Below are positions 53,881-63,046 of a DNA stretch of 64,000 nucleotides, in pieces. The notes under the pieces are model-generated. The model ran no database searches, was not told the DNA's origin, and worked only from the letters and a program-made list of their open reading frames with translations. Source of the stretch: an uncultured Porphyromonadaceae bacterium (GTDB taxonomy: Bacteria > Bacteroidota > Bacteroidia > Bacteroidales > Muribaculaceae). Positions within the stretch are counted from its first letter, which is position 1. Each line of letters opens with the position of its first letter. Made by a program: the position numbers and the translations under genes. Where the stretch lies: assembly GCA_900544305.1 (NCBI GenBank), contig UQUV01000010.1, positions 15,622-79,621 on the forward strand, written 5' to 3'.

Positions 53881-54454
53881 AATCAACGAAATTTTTTACA
53901 GCCTTCAAGGTGAAGGTTATTTTACCGGTACTCCCGCTGTGTTTGTCCGATTTTCGGGCTGCAACTTGAAATGCCCATTCTGCGACACACAGCATACCGA
54001 GGGAGTCAAAATGACAACCGACGAAATTATCAAAGAAATAAACAGATATCCGGCCCGACACATCGTGCTTACCGGAGGCGAACCGTCGCTGTTTATTGAC
54101 GAGACGTTTGTAGCCAGCATCAAAGAAAAGACGGGCAAATTCATTGCAATAGAAACAAACGGAACTCACTCGCTTCCACAAAACATAGACTGGATAACGC
54201 TGTCACCTAAATTCGAATTCTGCAACGATGCCAATTTGGCAATCACGGAATGCAACGAACTGAAAGTCGTGTTCCGCGACCAGGATTTAAGCATCTATGA
54301 CAATATCAAAGCCGCACACCGATTTCTTCAACCTTGCGACTGCGGCAATCCCAACATCAACAAATCGATACAGAAAAAAGCGGTTCAATACTGTTTGGAA
54401 CATCCGGAATGGAGACTGTCTCTCCAAACACACAAATTGTTGGGAATACAATAG
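53870..54454 (+). CDS. queE: 7-carboxy-7-deazaguanine synthase (QueE)
   Basis: 194 residues from ATG 53870 (MEFKINEIFYSLQGEG), inside the end of queD; upstream in-frame ATGs at 53720 onward only read through queD. Radical SAM cluster C31-C35-C38 in SGCNLKCPFC, with VLTGGEPS as the SAM-binding GGE motif. It contracts the QueD product to carboxy-deazaguanine. Coupling to queD is strong evidence for the pathway; queC and queF are not in the window. Confidence 0.94.
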   Translation: MEFKINEIFYSLQGEGYFTGTPAVFVRFSGCNLKCPFCDTQHTEGVKMTTDEIIKEINRYPARHIVLTGGEPSLFIDETFVASIKEKTGKFIAIETNGTHSLPQNIDWITLSPKFEFCNDANLAITECNELKVVFRDQDLSIYDNIKAAHRFLQPCDCGNPNINKSIQKKAVQYCLEHPEWRLSLQTHKLLGIQ

Positions 54455-54540
54455 GGCCAAAAACGCCAAAACAGCGAATTATTTTGAAAAATAAGTCAAT
54501 AATTCAGTAATATATTAAAGCTGTGTCCTATTATTTATTG

Positions 54541-54548
54541 TATATTTG
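54541..54548 (+). promoter_or_regulatory. -7 box of the sulfate activation operon
   Basis: TATATTTG, a perfect TAnnTTTG, 22 bases before the SLC13 start codon. The -33 region matches poorly. Confidence 0.6.
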
Positions 54549-54570
54549 CAAGGAATCAAGATTATGACGA

Positions 54571-56118
54571 ATGAACTTTGAGATATTGTTTGTACTTATC
54601 TGCATGATAAGCATGCTGGCAGCTCTAATCTTAGACTTGATGAGGCCGGGACTTGTGCTGCTGAGCATCATGATACTGTTCCTGTGTGCAGGAATAATCA
54701 CACCGACAGAGATGCTTGAGGGATTCAGCAACAAAGGAATGATTACTGTTGCTTTATTGTTTTTAGTCAGTGAAGGCGTTAGACAAAGTGGTGCACTTAA
54801 TATTATTATAAAAAAACTGCTACCGCAAAAGAAAACATCAGTTCCAAAATCACTACTACACATTCTCCCTTCTATTTCTGTAATATCGGCATTTTTGAAC
54901 AACACGCCTATTGTTGTCATTTTCGGTCCCATCATCAAACGCTGGGCTGAAGCATTGAAAATGCCGGCTACAAAATTTCTAATTCCCCTATCCTACGCCA
55001 CCATCCTCGGAGGCGTATGCACTCTTATTGGCACTTCTACAAATCTGGTCGTACACGGTATGATCCTGGATGCCGGCATGGAAGGATTTTCCATGTTCGA
55101 ATTAGGCAAAATAGGAATATTCATTGCAATAGCCGGATTAATTTATCTTATCCTCTTTGCAAACAAACTGCTGCCGAATGACCGTAGCGACAAACTGGAA
55201 AAGGAAGAGGAACCCTCCGACAACCTCCATAAAGTGGAAGTCATCATCGGTTCACGTTTTCCGGGTATCAAAAAGACACTGGGAGAATTTGACTTCACAC
55301 GCCACTACGGAGCTTATGTAAAGGAAGTTAAGCGCAAAGGACAATCCTACACAACCGACCTCGACAAGTTTACAATTCTGGAAGGTGACACATTGATTCT
55401 CTGGGCAGACGACACATTTATTCCAACTTGGGGTGATTCACGTGTTTTCCTCATGGTGGCAAACGGTAAGGATAACCAGCCGACTAAGTCAGGTAAAAAA
55501 CGGATATTGGCATTAGGTCTGCTGATATTCATGATTGTAGGAGCCACTATCGGTGAACTGCCGTTTATGAAAGACGCTGTTCCTGGCATGAAGTTCGACA
55601 TGTTCTTCTTCGTATGCATCACCACAATTATCATGGTATGGACGAAAATGTTCCCACCAAAAAAGTACACAAAGTACATTTCCTGGGACATTCTGATAAC
55701 CATTGCCTGTGCATTTGCAATAAGCAAAGCCATGAATAATTCCGGTTTAGCTCCAATGATAGCCAGCTATGCCATCAGCATGACCGACAGTCTGGGCCCG
55801 TATGGACTATTGGCTGTCATATTCATCATTACCAACATTTTCACAGAACTGATAACCAACAACGCTGCAGCTGCTCTCAGTTTCCCCATCGCATTGGCCG
55901 TAGCTAACCAGCTCGGAGTCAATCCCACACCGTTCTTCGTGGTAATTTGCATGGCTGCGTCTGCCAGCTTCTGTACACCAATCGGCTATCAGACCAACTT
56001 GATTGTTCAAGGTATTGGCGGTTATAAATTTACGGATTTCGTAAAAATCGGACTCCCGTTGAATATCATTTCTTTTTTATTGTCAACATTCTTGGTTCCT
56101 CTTATGTGGGAATTTTAA
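54571..56118 (+). CDS. SLC13/DASS-type anion permease with one RCK_C domain, probable sulfate importer
   Basis: 515 residues, about 11-12 membrane helices. Two repeats each hold an SNT-like motif: LIGTSTNLVVHG in the first and the CTPIGYQTNLIVQG block in the second. A cytosolic RCK_C (TrkA-C) domain lies at about 215-290 (HKVEVIIGSRFPGIKKTLGEF). Many relatives have two RCK_C domains; here I see one. The gene leads directly into cysC, cysD and cysN, so sulfate is the likely substrate. Confidence 0.85.
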   Translation: MNFEILFVLICMISMLAALILDLMRPGLVLLSIMILFLCAGIITPTEMLEGFSNKGMITVALLFLVSEGVRQSGALNIIIKKLLPQKKTSVPKSLLHILPSISVISAFLNNTPIVVIFGPIIKRWAEALKMPATKFLIPLSYATILGGVCTLIGTSTNLVVHGMILDAGMEGFSMFELGKIGIFIAIAGLIYLILFANKLLPNDRSDKLEKEEEPSDNLHKVEVIIGSRFPGIKKTLGEFDFTRHYGAYVKEVKRKGQSYTTDLDKFTILEGDTLILWADDTFIPTWGDSRVFLMVANGKDNQPTKSGKKRILALGLLIFMIVGATIGELPFMKDAVPGMKFDMFFFVCITTIIMVWTKMFPPKKYTKYISWDILITIACAFAISKAMNNSGLAPMIASYAISMTDSLGPYGLLAVIFIITNIFTELITNNAAAALSFPIALAVANQLGVNPTPFFVVICMAASASFCTPIGYQTNLIVQGIGGYKFTDFVKIGLPLNIISFLLSTFLVPLMWEF

Positions 56119-56133
56119 AATACAAAATCGATT

Positions 56134-56739
56134 ATGAGTACACAACCCGAAAATATTTATCCGATATTCGACAAAATGATGTCGAAGCAAGATAAGGAAG
56201 AGTTGCTGAAACAACACGGCGTGATGCTGTGGTTTACAGGCCTGAGCGGTTCTGGAAAAAGTACCGTTGCCATCGCCCTCGAACGGGAACTTCACCAAAG
56301 AGGCCTGCTTTGCCGTATTCTTGACGGTGACAATATCCGTAGCGGCATCAACAATAATTTAGGATTTTCCCCCGAAGACCGTGTGGAAAACATCCGCCGC
56401 ATTGCAGAGGTCGGAAAACTGTTTGTCGATACCGGCATCATCACGATTGCTGCATTTATCAGCCCGAACAACCAGCTTCGGAACATGGCTTCTGAGATTA
56501 TCGGAAAAGAAAACTTTATAGAGGTCTATATTTCAACTCCGCTGGAAGAATGCGAGCGACGCGACGTCAAAGGTCTTTATGCCAAAGCGCGCAGAGGAGA
56601 AATAAAGGAATTTACCGGAATCTCCGCACCTTTCGAAGCGCCTGAAAATCCGGATATCGAGCTGGACACTTCCAAGCTTTCCCTTAAAGAATCGGTCGAC
56701 ATCTTATTGGAAGCTATTCTTCCGAAAGTGTCATTCTAA
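56134..56739 (+). CDS. cysC: Adenylylsulfate kinase
   Basis: 201 residues. Walker A GLSGSGKST at 36-44; the APS-binding region DGDNIRSGINNNLGFS and the lid GLYAKARRGEIKEFTG are typical. It phosphorylates APS to PAPS, the sulfate donor for sulfotransferases. Fifteen bases after the transporter. Confidence 0.95.
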   Translation: MSTQPENIYPIFDKMMSKQDKEELLKQHGVMLWFTGLSGSGKSTVAIALERELHQRGLLCRILDGDNIRSGINNNLGFSPEDRVENIRRIAEVGKLFVDTGIITIAAFISPNNQLRNMASEIIGKENFIEVYISTPLEECERRDVKGLYAKARRGEIKEFTGISAPFEAPENPDIELDTSKLSLKESVDILLEAILPKVSF

Positions 56740-56765
56740 AGTTGTAACAAATAACACTACACAAT

Positions 56766-57674
56766 ATGTCAAACTATAATTTAAGCCACCTGCAGGAACT
56801 TGAGGCAGAAGCAATCTACATCATTCGTGAAGTAGCTGCTGAATTTGAAAATCCTGTCATGCTTTATTCAATCGGAAAAGATTCTTCTGTAATGGTACGC
56901 CTCGCCGAGAAAGCCTTTGCACCCGGAAAAGTGCCATTCCCGCTAATGCACATAGATTCTAAATGGAAGTTCAAGGAAATGATTGAATTCCGCGACAACT
57001 ATGCAAAACAATATGGATGGAATCTGATTGTGGAATCCAATATGGAAGCATTCAAAGCCGGCGTTGGACCGTTTACCCACGGTAGTAAGGTACACACCGA
57101 CCTGATGAAGACGCAGGCCCTTCTCCATGCTTTGGACAAATATAAATTTGACGCAGCTTTTGGCGGTGCACGTCGTGATGAAGAGAAGAGCCGCGCTAAG
57201 GAACGTATTTTCTCATTCCGTGACAAATTCCACCAGTGGGATCCGAAAAACCAGCGCCCGGAATTATGGGACATCTACAATACCCGCGTACACAAAGGCG
57301 AAAGCATCCGTGTATTCCCACTGTCAAACTGGACGGAACTGGATATCTGGCAATATATCCGATTGGAAAACATTCCTATCGTGCCGCTCTATTTTGCGAA
57401 GGAACGCCCTATCGTAGAAATTGACGGCAATCTGATTATGGCCGACGACGACCGCTTGCCGGCTGAATACCGCGACAAAATTCAAATGCGCAAAGTGCGT
57501 TTCCGCACATTAGGCTGCTGGCCGTTGACAGGTGCCGTAGAAAGCGATGCCGACACCATCGAAAAAATCGTGGAAGAAATGATGACTACCACCAAGAGTG
57601 AACGTACAACCCGTGTCATCGACTTCGACCAGGATGCAAGTATGGAACAGAAAAAACGTGAAGGTTACTTCTAA
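56766..57674 (+). CDS. cysD: Sulfate adenylyltransferase subunit 2
   Basis: 302 residues of the PP-loop ATPase family with the signature YSIGKDSSVM near residue 36. Family blocks GGARRDEEKSRAKERIFS and FPLSNWTELDIWQYI are clear. With CysN it forms APS from ATP and sulfate. Confidence 0.96.
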   Translation: MSNYNLSHLQELEAEAIYIIREVAAEFENPVMLYSIGKDSSVMVRLAEKAFAPGKVPFPLMHIDSKWKFKEMIEFRDNYAKQYGWNLIVESNMEAFKAGVGPFTHGSKVHTDLMKTQALLHALDKYKFDAAFGGARRDEEKSRAKERIFSFRDKFHQWDPKNQRPELWDIYNTRVHKGESIRVFPLSNWTELDIWQYIRLENIPIVPLYFAKERPIVEIDGNLIMADDDRLPAEYRDKIQMRKVRFRTLGCWPLTGAVESDADTIEKIVEEMMTTTKSERTTRVIDFDQDASMEQKKREGYF

Positions 57675-57686
57675 ATCTTTGTAATT

Positions 57687-59120
57687 ATGGAAAATCAGAC
57701 ACTCAACATAAAAGAATTTCTTGACAAGGACGAACAAAAGGATTTGTTGCGCTTCCTTACCGCAGGTTCTGTCGACGACGGAAAATCGACGCTTATCGGA
57801 CGACTTCTGTTTGACAGCAAAAAGATTTATGAAGACCAGTTGGACGCACTCGAACGCGACAGCAAACGCATGGGCAATGCCGGCGAACACATCGACTATG
57901 CACTGCTCCTTGACGGATTGAAAGCCGAACGCGAACAAGGCATCACCATCGACGTGGCCTACCGCTATTTCAGCACCAACAACCGCAAGTTTATTATCGC
58001 TGACACTCCGGGACACGAACAGTACACCCGCAACATGATTACCGGCGGTTCAACGGCAAACGCAGCCATCATTCTTGTTGATGCCCGTACCGGTGTCATC
58101 ACACAGACACGCCGCCACACATACCTTATTTCCCTGCTGGGCATCAAACATGTGGTTTTGGCTGTCAACAAAATGGACCTGGTTGACTTCAACGAAGAAG
58201 TCTTCAACAAGATTGTCAGCGATTACAAAGATTTCGTGTCTACGCTCAACATTCCGGATATCACCTGCATTCCACTGTCGGCACTTGACGGCGACAACGT
58301 CGTGGAAAAAAGCGAACGCACACCCTGGTATTCTGGAAAATGTCTGCTCGACTATCTGGAAACAGTGCCCATCGACCTCGACCGCAATTATAACGACTTC
58401 CGCTACCCTATCCAATATGTACTCCGTCCGAACCTTGACTTCCGTGGATTCTGCGGCAAAGTGGCAAGCGGCGTAATCCGCGTTGGCGAAACTGTTATGG
58501 CACTGCCTTCACGCAAAACATCAAAGGTTAAAAGCATTGTAACCTACGACGGCGAACTACAGGAAGCATTTCCACCACAATGCGTCACTATCACTCTTGA
58601 AGATGAAATCGACATTTCAAGAGGTGAAATGCTTGTCAAGCCAAACAACCTGCCTATTGAAGACCGCAACTTCGAAGCAATGCTGGTATGGATGGATGAA
58701 GAGCCGATGGACGTAAACAAACAGTTCTACATCAAGCAAACCACCAACACTACCCGCGCCCGTATCGACAGCATCAAATATAAAGTTGACGTCAACACTA
58801 TGGAACAATCACAGGTTGACAAACTTTCGCTCAACGAAATTGGCCGTGTCGTGTTCACTACAGGTAAGGAACTGTTCTTCGACCCATATCACACAAACAA
58901 GCAGACCGGTTCATTTATCCTGATTGACCCGATTACCAACAACACCTCGGCTGTCGGTATGATTATCGACCGAGTTGATGTAAAGGATATGGCTCACGAG
59001 GATGCACTTGCAACCATCAACCTACAAGAACTTGGCATTGACGAATCACACTTCGAGGCAATCAGCAAAGTGTGCATGGAGCTGACACGCCAGGGCATTC
59101 CGGTAAAATTAATGAAATAG
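57687..59120 (+). CDS. cysN: Sulfate adenylyltransferase subunit 1 (GTPase)
   Basis: 477 residues of the EF-Tu-like GTPase group: G1 GSVDDGKST, G3 DTPGHEQYTRNM, G4 NKMD. GTP hydrolysis drives APS formation by CysD. There is no fused C-terminal APS kinase domain; the kinase is the separate cysC upstream. Twelve bases after cysD and six before the sulfotransferase. Confidence 0.96.
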   Translation: MENQTLNIKEFLDKDEQKDLLRFLTAGSVDDGKSTLIGRLLFDSKKIYEDQLDALERDSKRMGNAGEHIDYALLLDGLKAEREQGITIDVAYRYFSTNNRKFIIADTPGHEQYTRNMITGGSTANAAIILVDARTGVITQTRRHTYLISLLGIKHVVLAVNKMDLVDFNEEVFNKIVSDYKDFVSTLNIPDITCIPLSALDGDNVVEKSERTPWYSGKCLLDYLETVPIDLDRNYNDFRYPIQYVLRPNLDFRGFCGKVASGVIRVGETVMALPSRKTSKVKSIVTYDGELQEAFPPQCVTITLEDEIDISRGEMLVKPNNLPIEDRNFEAMLVWMDEEPMDVNKQFYIKQTTNTTRARIDSIKYKVDVNTMEQSQVDKLSLNEIGRVVFTTGKELFFDPYHTNKQTGSFILIDPITNNTSAVGMIIDRVDVKDMAHEDALATINLQELGIDESHFEAISKVCMELTRQGIPVKLMK

Positions 59121-59126
59121 AAATTT

Positions 59127-60227
59127 ATGGGACTTACATTCGACAAACTTCCGGTCAACACTTTGGTGGGAGCCGACTGGAAAACATTCAAGGCTCTCAC
59201 GACCGACCAACATATCGGCAATGCCTACAAGGGCAAATACCGCCTGACCAAGATGGTATGCCGCCTGCTCAGCGCCCTCAAGACTTTTGAGGATGCACGC
59301 TACAAGCAAATCGCCGACAAACCGCTCGACATGGATCCGGTATTTATTCTCGGGCACTGGAGAAGCGGCACAACCTTTGTGCACAATGTGTTTGCATGCG
59401 ACAAGCATTTCGGCTACACAACAACATACCAGACTGTTTTTCCGCACCTTGTGCTTTGGGGACAACCGTTCTTCAAAAAGAACATGGCTGCACTGATGCC
59501 AAGCCATCGGCCAACAGACAATATGGAGCTGCAAGTCGACCTTCCGCAGGAGGAAGAGTTTGCCTTGTCAAACATGATGCCGTATACGTTCTACAATTTC
59601 TGGTTTTTCCCGGAACGCTGGATGGAATACTGCGACCGTTTTCTGACTTTTGAAAAAATTACGGAAAAGGAACGTGCAGAATTCAAAAACATCTTCATGC
59701 GACTGGTCAAAACTTCACTTGCCAATACAGGCGGTACACAATACCTCAGCAAGAACCCGCCGCACACAGGTCGCGTCAAGACATTGGTGGAAATGTTCCC
59801 AAATGCAAAGTTCATCTACCTGAAACGTAATCCGTACACGGTATTTGAAAGCACAAGAAGTTTCTTTACCAACACCATCCAACCGCTGAAACTGCAGGAC
59901 ATTTCAAACGAACAGATTGTTGCAAACATCGTCGAAACCTACAAGCGACTTTACGACCGCTATGAGGCCGACAAAGTACTCATTCCGGAAGGCAATCTCT
60001 ACGAGATGAAGTTTGAAGATTTCGAAGCCAATGCCTACGAAATGACAAAGGACATCTACCAATCACTGCAGATTCCGGGATTTGAAGAAGCTGAAGCTAA
60101 CATCAAGAAATATCTTGACAAAAAGAAAGGCTACAAAAAGAACAAATACAAGTATGAGGATTCTACTGTGAAAATTGTAGAAGAGAACTGGGGAAAGGCT
60201 TTATCCGAATGGGGTTACTCACTATAA
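59127..60227 (+). CDS. PAPS-dependent sulfotransferase
   Basis: 366 residues of the Sulfotransfer_3 type. The 5'-phosphosulfate loop is GHWRSGTT at 76-83. The 3'-phosphate site is FIYLKRNPYTVFESTRSF with R234 and S242. No signal peptide, so it acts in the cytosol. It is last in the SLC13-cysC-cysD-cysN operon, so the operon makes PAPS for this enzyme. A Bacteroides thetaiotaomicron cluster of the same layout (around BT0416, from memory) sulfonates cholesterol and other steroids; the acceptor here may be similar but cannot be read from sequence. Confidence 0.9.
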   Translation: MGLTFDKLPVNTLVGADWKTFKALTTDQHIGNAYKGKYRLTKMVCRLLSALKTFEDARYKQIADKPLDMDPVFILGHWRSGTTFVHNVFACDKHFGYTTTYQTVFPHLVLWGQPFFKKNMAALMPSHRPTDNMELQVDLPQEEEFALSNMMPYTFYNFWFFPERWMEYCDRFLTFEKITEKERAEFKNIFMRLVKTSLANTGGTQYLSKNPPHTGRVKTLVEMFPNAKFIYLKRNPYTVFESTRSFFTNTIQPLKLQDISNEQIVANIVETYKRLYDRYEADKVLIPEGNLYEMKFEDFEANAYEMTKDIYQSLQIPGFEEAEANIKKYLDKKKGYKKNKYKYEDSTVKIVEENWGKALSEWGYSL

Positions 60228-60247
60228 AGCCGACAACACTACCAAAT

Positions 60248-60292
60248 AAAAAATGAGCGCGAGTGGCAATTTGCCTTTCGCGCTCATTTTTT
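60248..60292. terminator. Bidirectional terminator between the sulfotransferase and GH9 genes
   Basis: AAAAAATGAGCGCGA (60248-60262) pairs perfectly with TCGCGCTCATTTTTT (60278-60292), a 15-bp stem serving both converging genes. Confidence 0.95.
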
Positions 60293-60310
60293 GTTTATCT
60301 TCTATCCGGA

Positions 60311-62812
60311 TTAAAAACCGACCGCCTCCGGAATCAAACGGAAGCTGTAGCCCTGCTTCTTCAAATAGTCGAGCAGGCGTCCAAGATATTTGTCATAGAA
60401 TTTATCCGTTCTGTTGGCATCCGTTCCAAGGTGCAACAGCAGAATATGTCCGTTCAAGCCCTGTTTCTTTTCAACCGAAACAATTCTGTCGTAAATAGCC
60501 TTGCTGCTCTGATAGTAGGACAAGTCAGGCGTTGTATAATCCATATTGCTACCCGTTCCAGGAGTATAGCTCACCAAAGAAAGTCCCATTTTCTGCGCCC
60601 ATGAAGCGACTTCCGCATTATACTCTTCAAACGGAGGCATGAAACAGGGAGATGTTTCCGGAGTCAGTCCATATTTCGACATCACTTCAAAACATTTGCG
60701 AATATCGTCGGTAAATTCCTTTTGGGAAATCAGTGTCGAATCCGGATTTTTCCAATCAATATAATGCAGATGTCCATAGCTGTGGCCACCCACATAATAT
60801 CCGCGTTTCACCAGTTCTTCCACAATCGGCCCATTGTTTTCAAAGAAATAGCCGGTAAAAAAGAAATTGGCAGGAACATCATATTTCTTCAACAGGCGCA
60901 ATACCTTTTCAGCCCCTTCACAATCCTTGTGTGCTGTAAATACCAACGAAATTTCTTTACGGGAAACATCCGTCCGCACAATACCGCCCTGCGAATAGAT
61001 GTTGGCATCTTTTTCCAATCCGGCCTGTCGCATACCTTCGCTCTGCAACGACGAAAGGAAATAAGTCATACTTGCCGTACCATCCATCGTCGGCTCGTTT
61101 GTTGAATAGTCACCGATAGCATCATGGTAAACCATATCATCCGGTTGGAACTGCTCATAATTGTCGGAAGGCAACCATGGCAAACCCGTCAGATTCACAC
61201 CTCTCAAACTATTAAAGATATTTGAATACACCGGACCGTCGACCAATCCACCGGTTGCATTTCCCATCCGTTCCTGCACATAGGCCGAGTGAGGCTGTGC
61301 CGGATAATCGCCTGAATATGGAAGTTCAACCACCATACTTGTACCCCACGGGTTACAGCCAAACAGCCAGTCGCGCAATGCAGCCTCCATTTCTACATAA
61401 GTGGAATCGCCGGTCGCTTCCCTATAAAGCATACATTGTGTAACCATCGCCGTTGTCAAGTTGTTGGAACACCAGATAGCCGGAATTCCGAACAAATACG
61501 GATTCTTGACAGCCTTCTGATAGGTTCTTTCAATACCTGAACGCAGATTCCTCGCAAATTCCGCACCCAAACGGCGTTCTTTCACATTAGCCAATCGATA
61601 ATGGCCGACGTTCATAAACGGATACCATTGGTAATGCTTGGCACTGTCAGCACCCATCCACGGTGTTATAGGTTCCTGACGGCCATACTCGACAGCTTCT
61701 TTCAAATAGCGGGGATTGCCGGTCATGCGATACAGTTCGGCAGCACCCAATTCCATATCGTCAACCCAATTCACTTCCTCATATATATAGTTGGAAACTA
61801 CAGATGCCGTCTGGCAGACACCGGGCTTTTTTACACCTTCCTCATATGCATCGGCAGCTTTTTTCCCAATCTTTTCTGCAAATTCAGGATAAAAATCTTT
61901 CAGGATTTTTGCCCCCAGAGCAAAAGAAGACGCAAACTTACCGGCAGTGCTTGCCACTCCTGTCGTGGCGTTCATAAACTTACCACGTTGTTGAGGTTCT
62001 CCCGAACAGAAATATACGGGACGCCCCAGTCCCGGACCATATCCATAGTCCACTTTATCAGTAGCCGGAGAACGAAAAGAGGCATGGTCGCGGTCGTCCG
62101 CTATCTGATTATAGAGTTCGCCCTTTTCGGGGTTCATTCTGTCAAGCCAGTCCAAGCCCCATTTTATCTCATCAACAATATCGGGAATACCGTTAGCTCC
62201 TTTATTCCCATTAGCATCGTAATAATCACCAAAAGCTCCGGGATTTGCCTCATAAGCCAACATCATCTGATACATGGCATTGGCCGATGTTGTCGTATAC
62301 TGCAAATAATCGCCGGCATCATGCCAACCTCCTCTGACGTCAATATGCTGTCCGCTTTTAGTCGGATGGTATTCTATGTAACCGTCATGCTGATGACAGG
62401 TATCTTTCAAAAATGGATTATATCCGCAACGTTGCTGACGCATGTAGTGCAATACAAAATCAGCTGTCCCGTTATAAACATTCGTATTAATCGGAAATAC
62501 AGGAGAAACGGCTTCACCGGCCTTCAGATAATAACTTCCGCTTTTCTGGAATTTGGAAAAGTCAAGCCGATATGAACTGCTCATTTTTCCATATTTACCA
62601 GTATTCCGTATCGTACTCAAATGGGCTTCCGTCTTGCCCGTGACCGCGTTGACCAATTCAAAAGATGCCAACTGTTGAGGTTCTTCACTGATAAAAACGG
62701 CTACTTTCACTGATTGGGGCAAATAACCCAACTGATTGATGCGCACCCACTGCCCGGCCGAAACCGCGAACGATGCAGCCAAGAGTGTCGCAGCTACAAG
62801 AGTTTTCTTCAT
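60311..62812 (-). CDS. GH9 glycoside hydrolase fused to a polysaccharide-deacetylase-like domain
   Basis: 833 residues with a signal peptide (LVAATLLAASFAVSAG). An Ig-like CelD_N domain (about 22-110) precedes the GH9 barrel with D165 and D168 in GGWHDAGDY and a catalytic-type Glu in DYSTNEPTMDG. From about 620 follows a NodB-like (CE4) domain. Its motif 2 HSYGH and the late LLLHLGTD are kept, but motif 1 reads FTAHKD, not TFDD, and motif 3 reads MPPFEEYN, not RPPYG. GH9 enzymes cut beta-1,4-glucans or related chains; the deacetylase part may be inactive or use another metal site. Only this carbohydrate gene lies here, with no SusC/D pair. Confidence 0.88.
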   Translation of the reverse strand: MKKTLVAATLLAASFAVSAGQWVRINQLGYLPQSVKVAVFISEEPQQLASFELVNAVTGKTEAHLSTIRNTGKYGKMSSSYRLDFSKFQKSGSYYLKAGEAVSPVFPINTNVYNGTADFVLHYMRQQRCGYNPFLKDTCHQHDGYIEYHPTKSGQHIDVRGGWHDAGDYLQYTTTSANAMYQMMLAYEANPGAFGDYYDANGNKGANGIPDIVDEIKWGLDWLDRMNPEKGELYNQIADDRDHASFRSPATDKVDYGYGPGLGRPVYFCSGEPQQRGKFMNATTGVASTAGKFASSFALGAKILKDFYPEFAEKIGKKAADAYEEGVKKPGVCQTASVVSNYIYEEVNWVDDMELGAAELYRMTGNPRYLKEAVEYGRQEPITPWMGADSAKHYQWYPFMNVGHYRLANVKERRLGAEFARNLRSGIERTYQKAVKNPYLFGIPAIWCSNNLTTAMVTQCMLYREATGDSTYVEMEAALRDWLFGCNPWGTSMVVELPYSGDYPAQPHSAYVQERMGNATGGLVDGPVYSNIFNSLRGVNLTGLPWLPSDNYEQFQPDDMVYHDAIGDYSTNEPTMDGTASMTYFLSSLQSEGMRQAGLEKDANIYSQGGIVRTDVSRKEISLVFTAHKDCEGAEKVLRLLKKYDVPANFFFTGYFFENNGPIVEELVKRGYYVGGHSYGHLHYIDWKNPDSTLISQKEFTDDIRKCFEVMSKYGLTPETSPCFMPPFEEYNAEVASWAQKMGLSLVSYTPGTGSNMDYTTPDLSYYQSSKAIYDRIVSVEKKQGLNGHILLLHLGTDANRTDKFYDKYLGRLLDYLKKQGYSFRLIPEAVGF

Positions 62813-62942
62813 TAACTTAGATATATGGTTAGATTTGTAAAAATATGGACATTCTTTCCACGCAACAGAAAAGCGTCCGGATTGATTTAGTTGTTCAAAG
62901 TTACAGAATAATCAACTTTATTTCTAATTTTCCTTAGAAAAA

Positions 62943-62974
62943 TTTGGTTTATAATATAAACCTGTTTATATTTG
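62943..62974 (+). promoter_or_regulatory. Promoter with embedded palindromic operator (operator 1)
   Basis: TTTG (62943-62946) and TATATTTG (62967-62974) are exactly 20 bases apart, a full consensus promoter. A perfect 17-base palindrome, GGTTTATAATATAAACC (62946-62962), fills most of the spacer, where a bound repressor would block RNA polymerase. The same core recurs at 63014-63028. Confidence 0.85.
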
Positions 62975-63013
62975 CATATCCATCTCAAGGTGGATATATT
63001 TTTTACGAATATA

Positions 63014-63028
63014 GTTTATATTATAAAC
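63014..63028 (+). promoter_or_regulatory. Second palindromic operator in the leader (operator 2)
   Basis: GTTTATATTATAAAC is a perfect 15-base palindrome of the same core as operator 1, centred 67 bases downstream of it and 19 bases before the start codon at 63047. Confidence 0.8.
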
Positions 63029-63046
63029 CAAATTACAAATCAAACA

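Noticed and set aside
62972..63046. Longer start for the membrane protein
   Set aside because: The ATG at 62972 overlaps the -7 box and the extension spans the leader stem and second operator.
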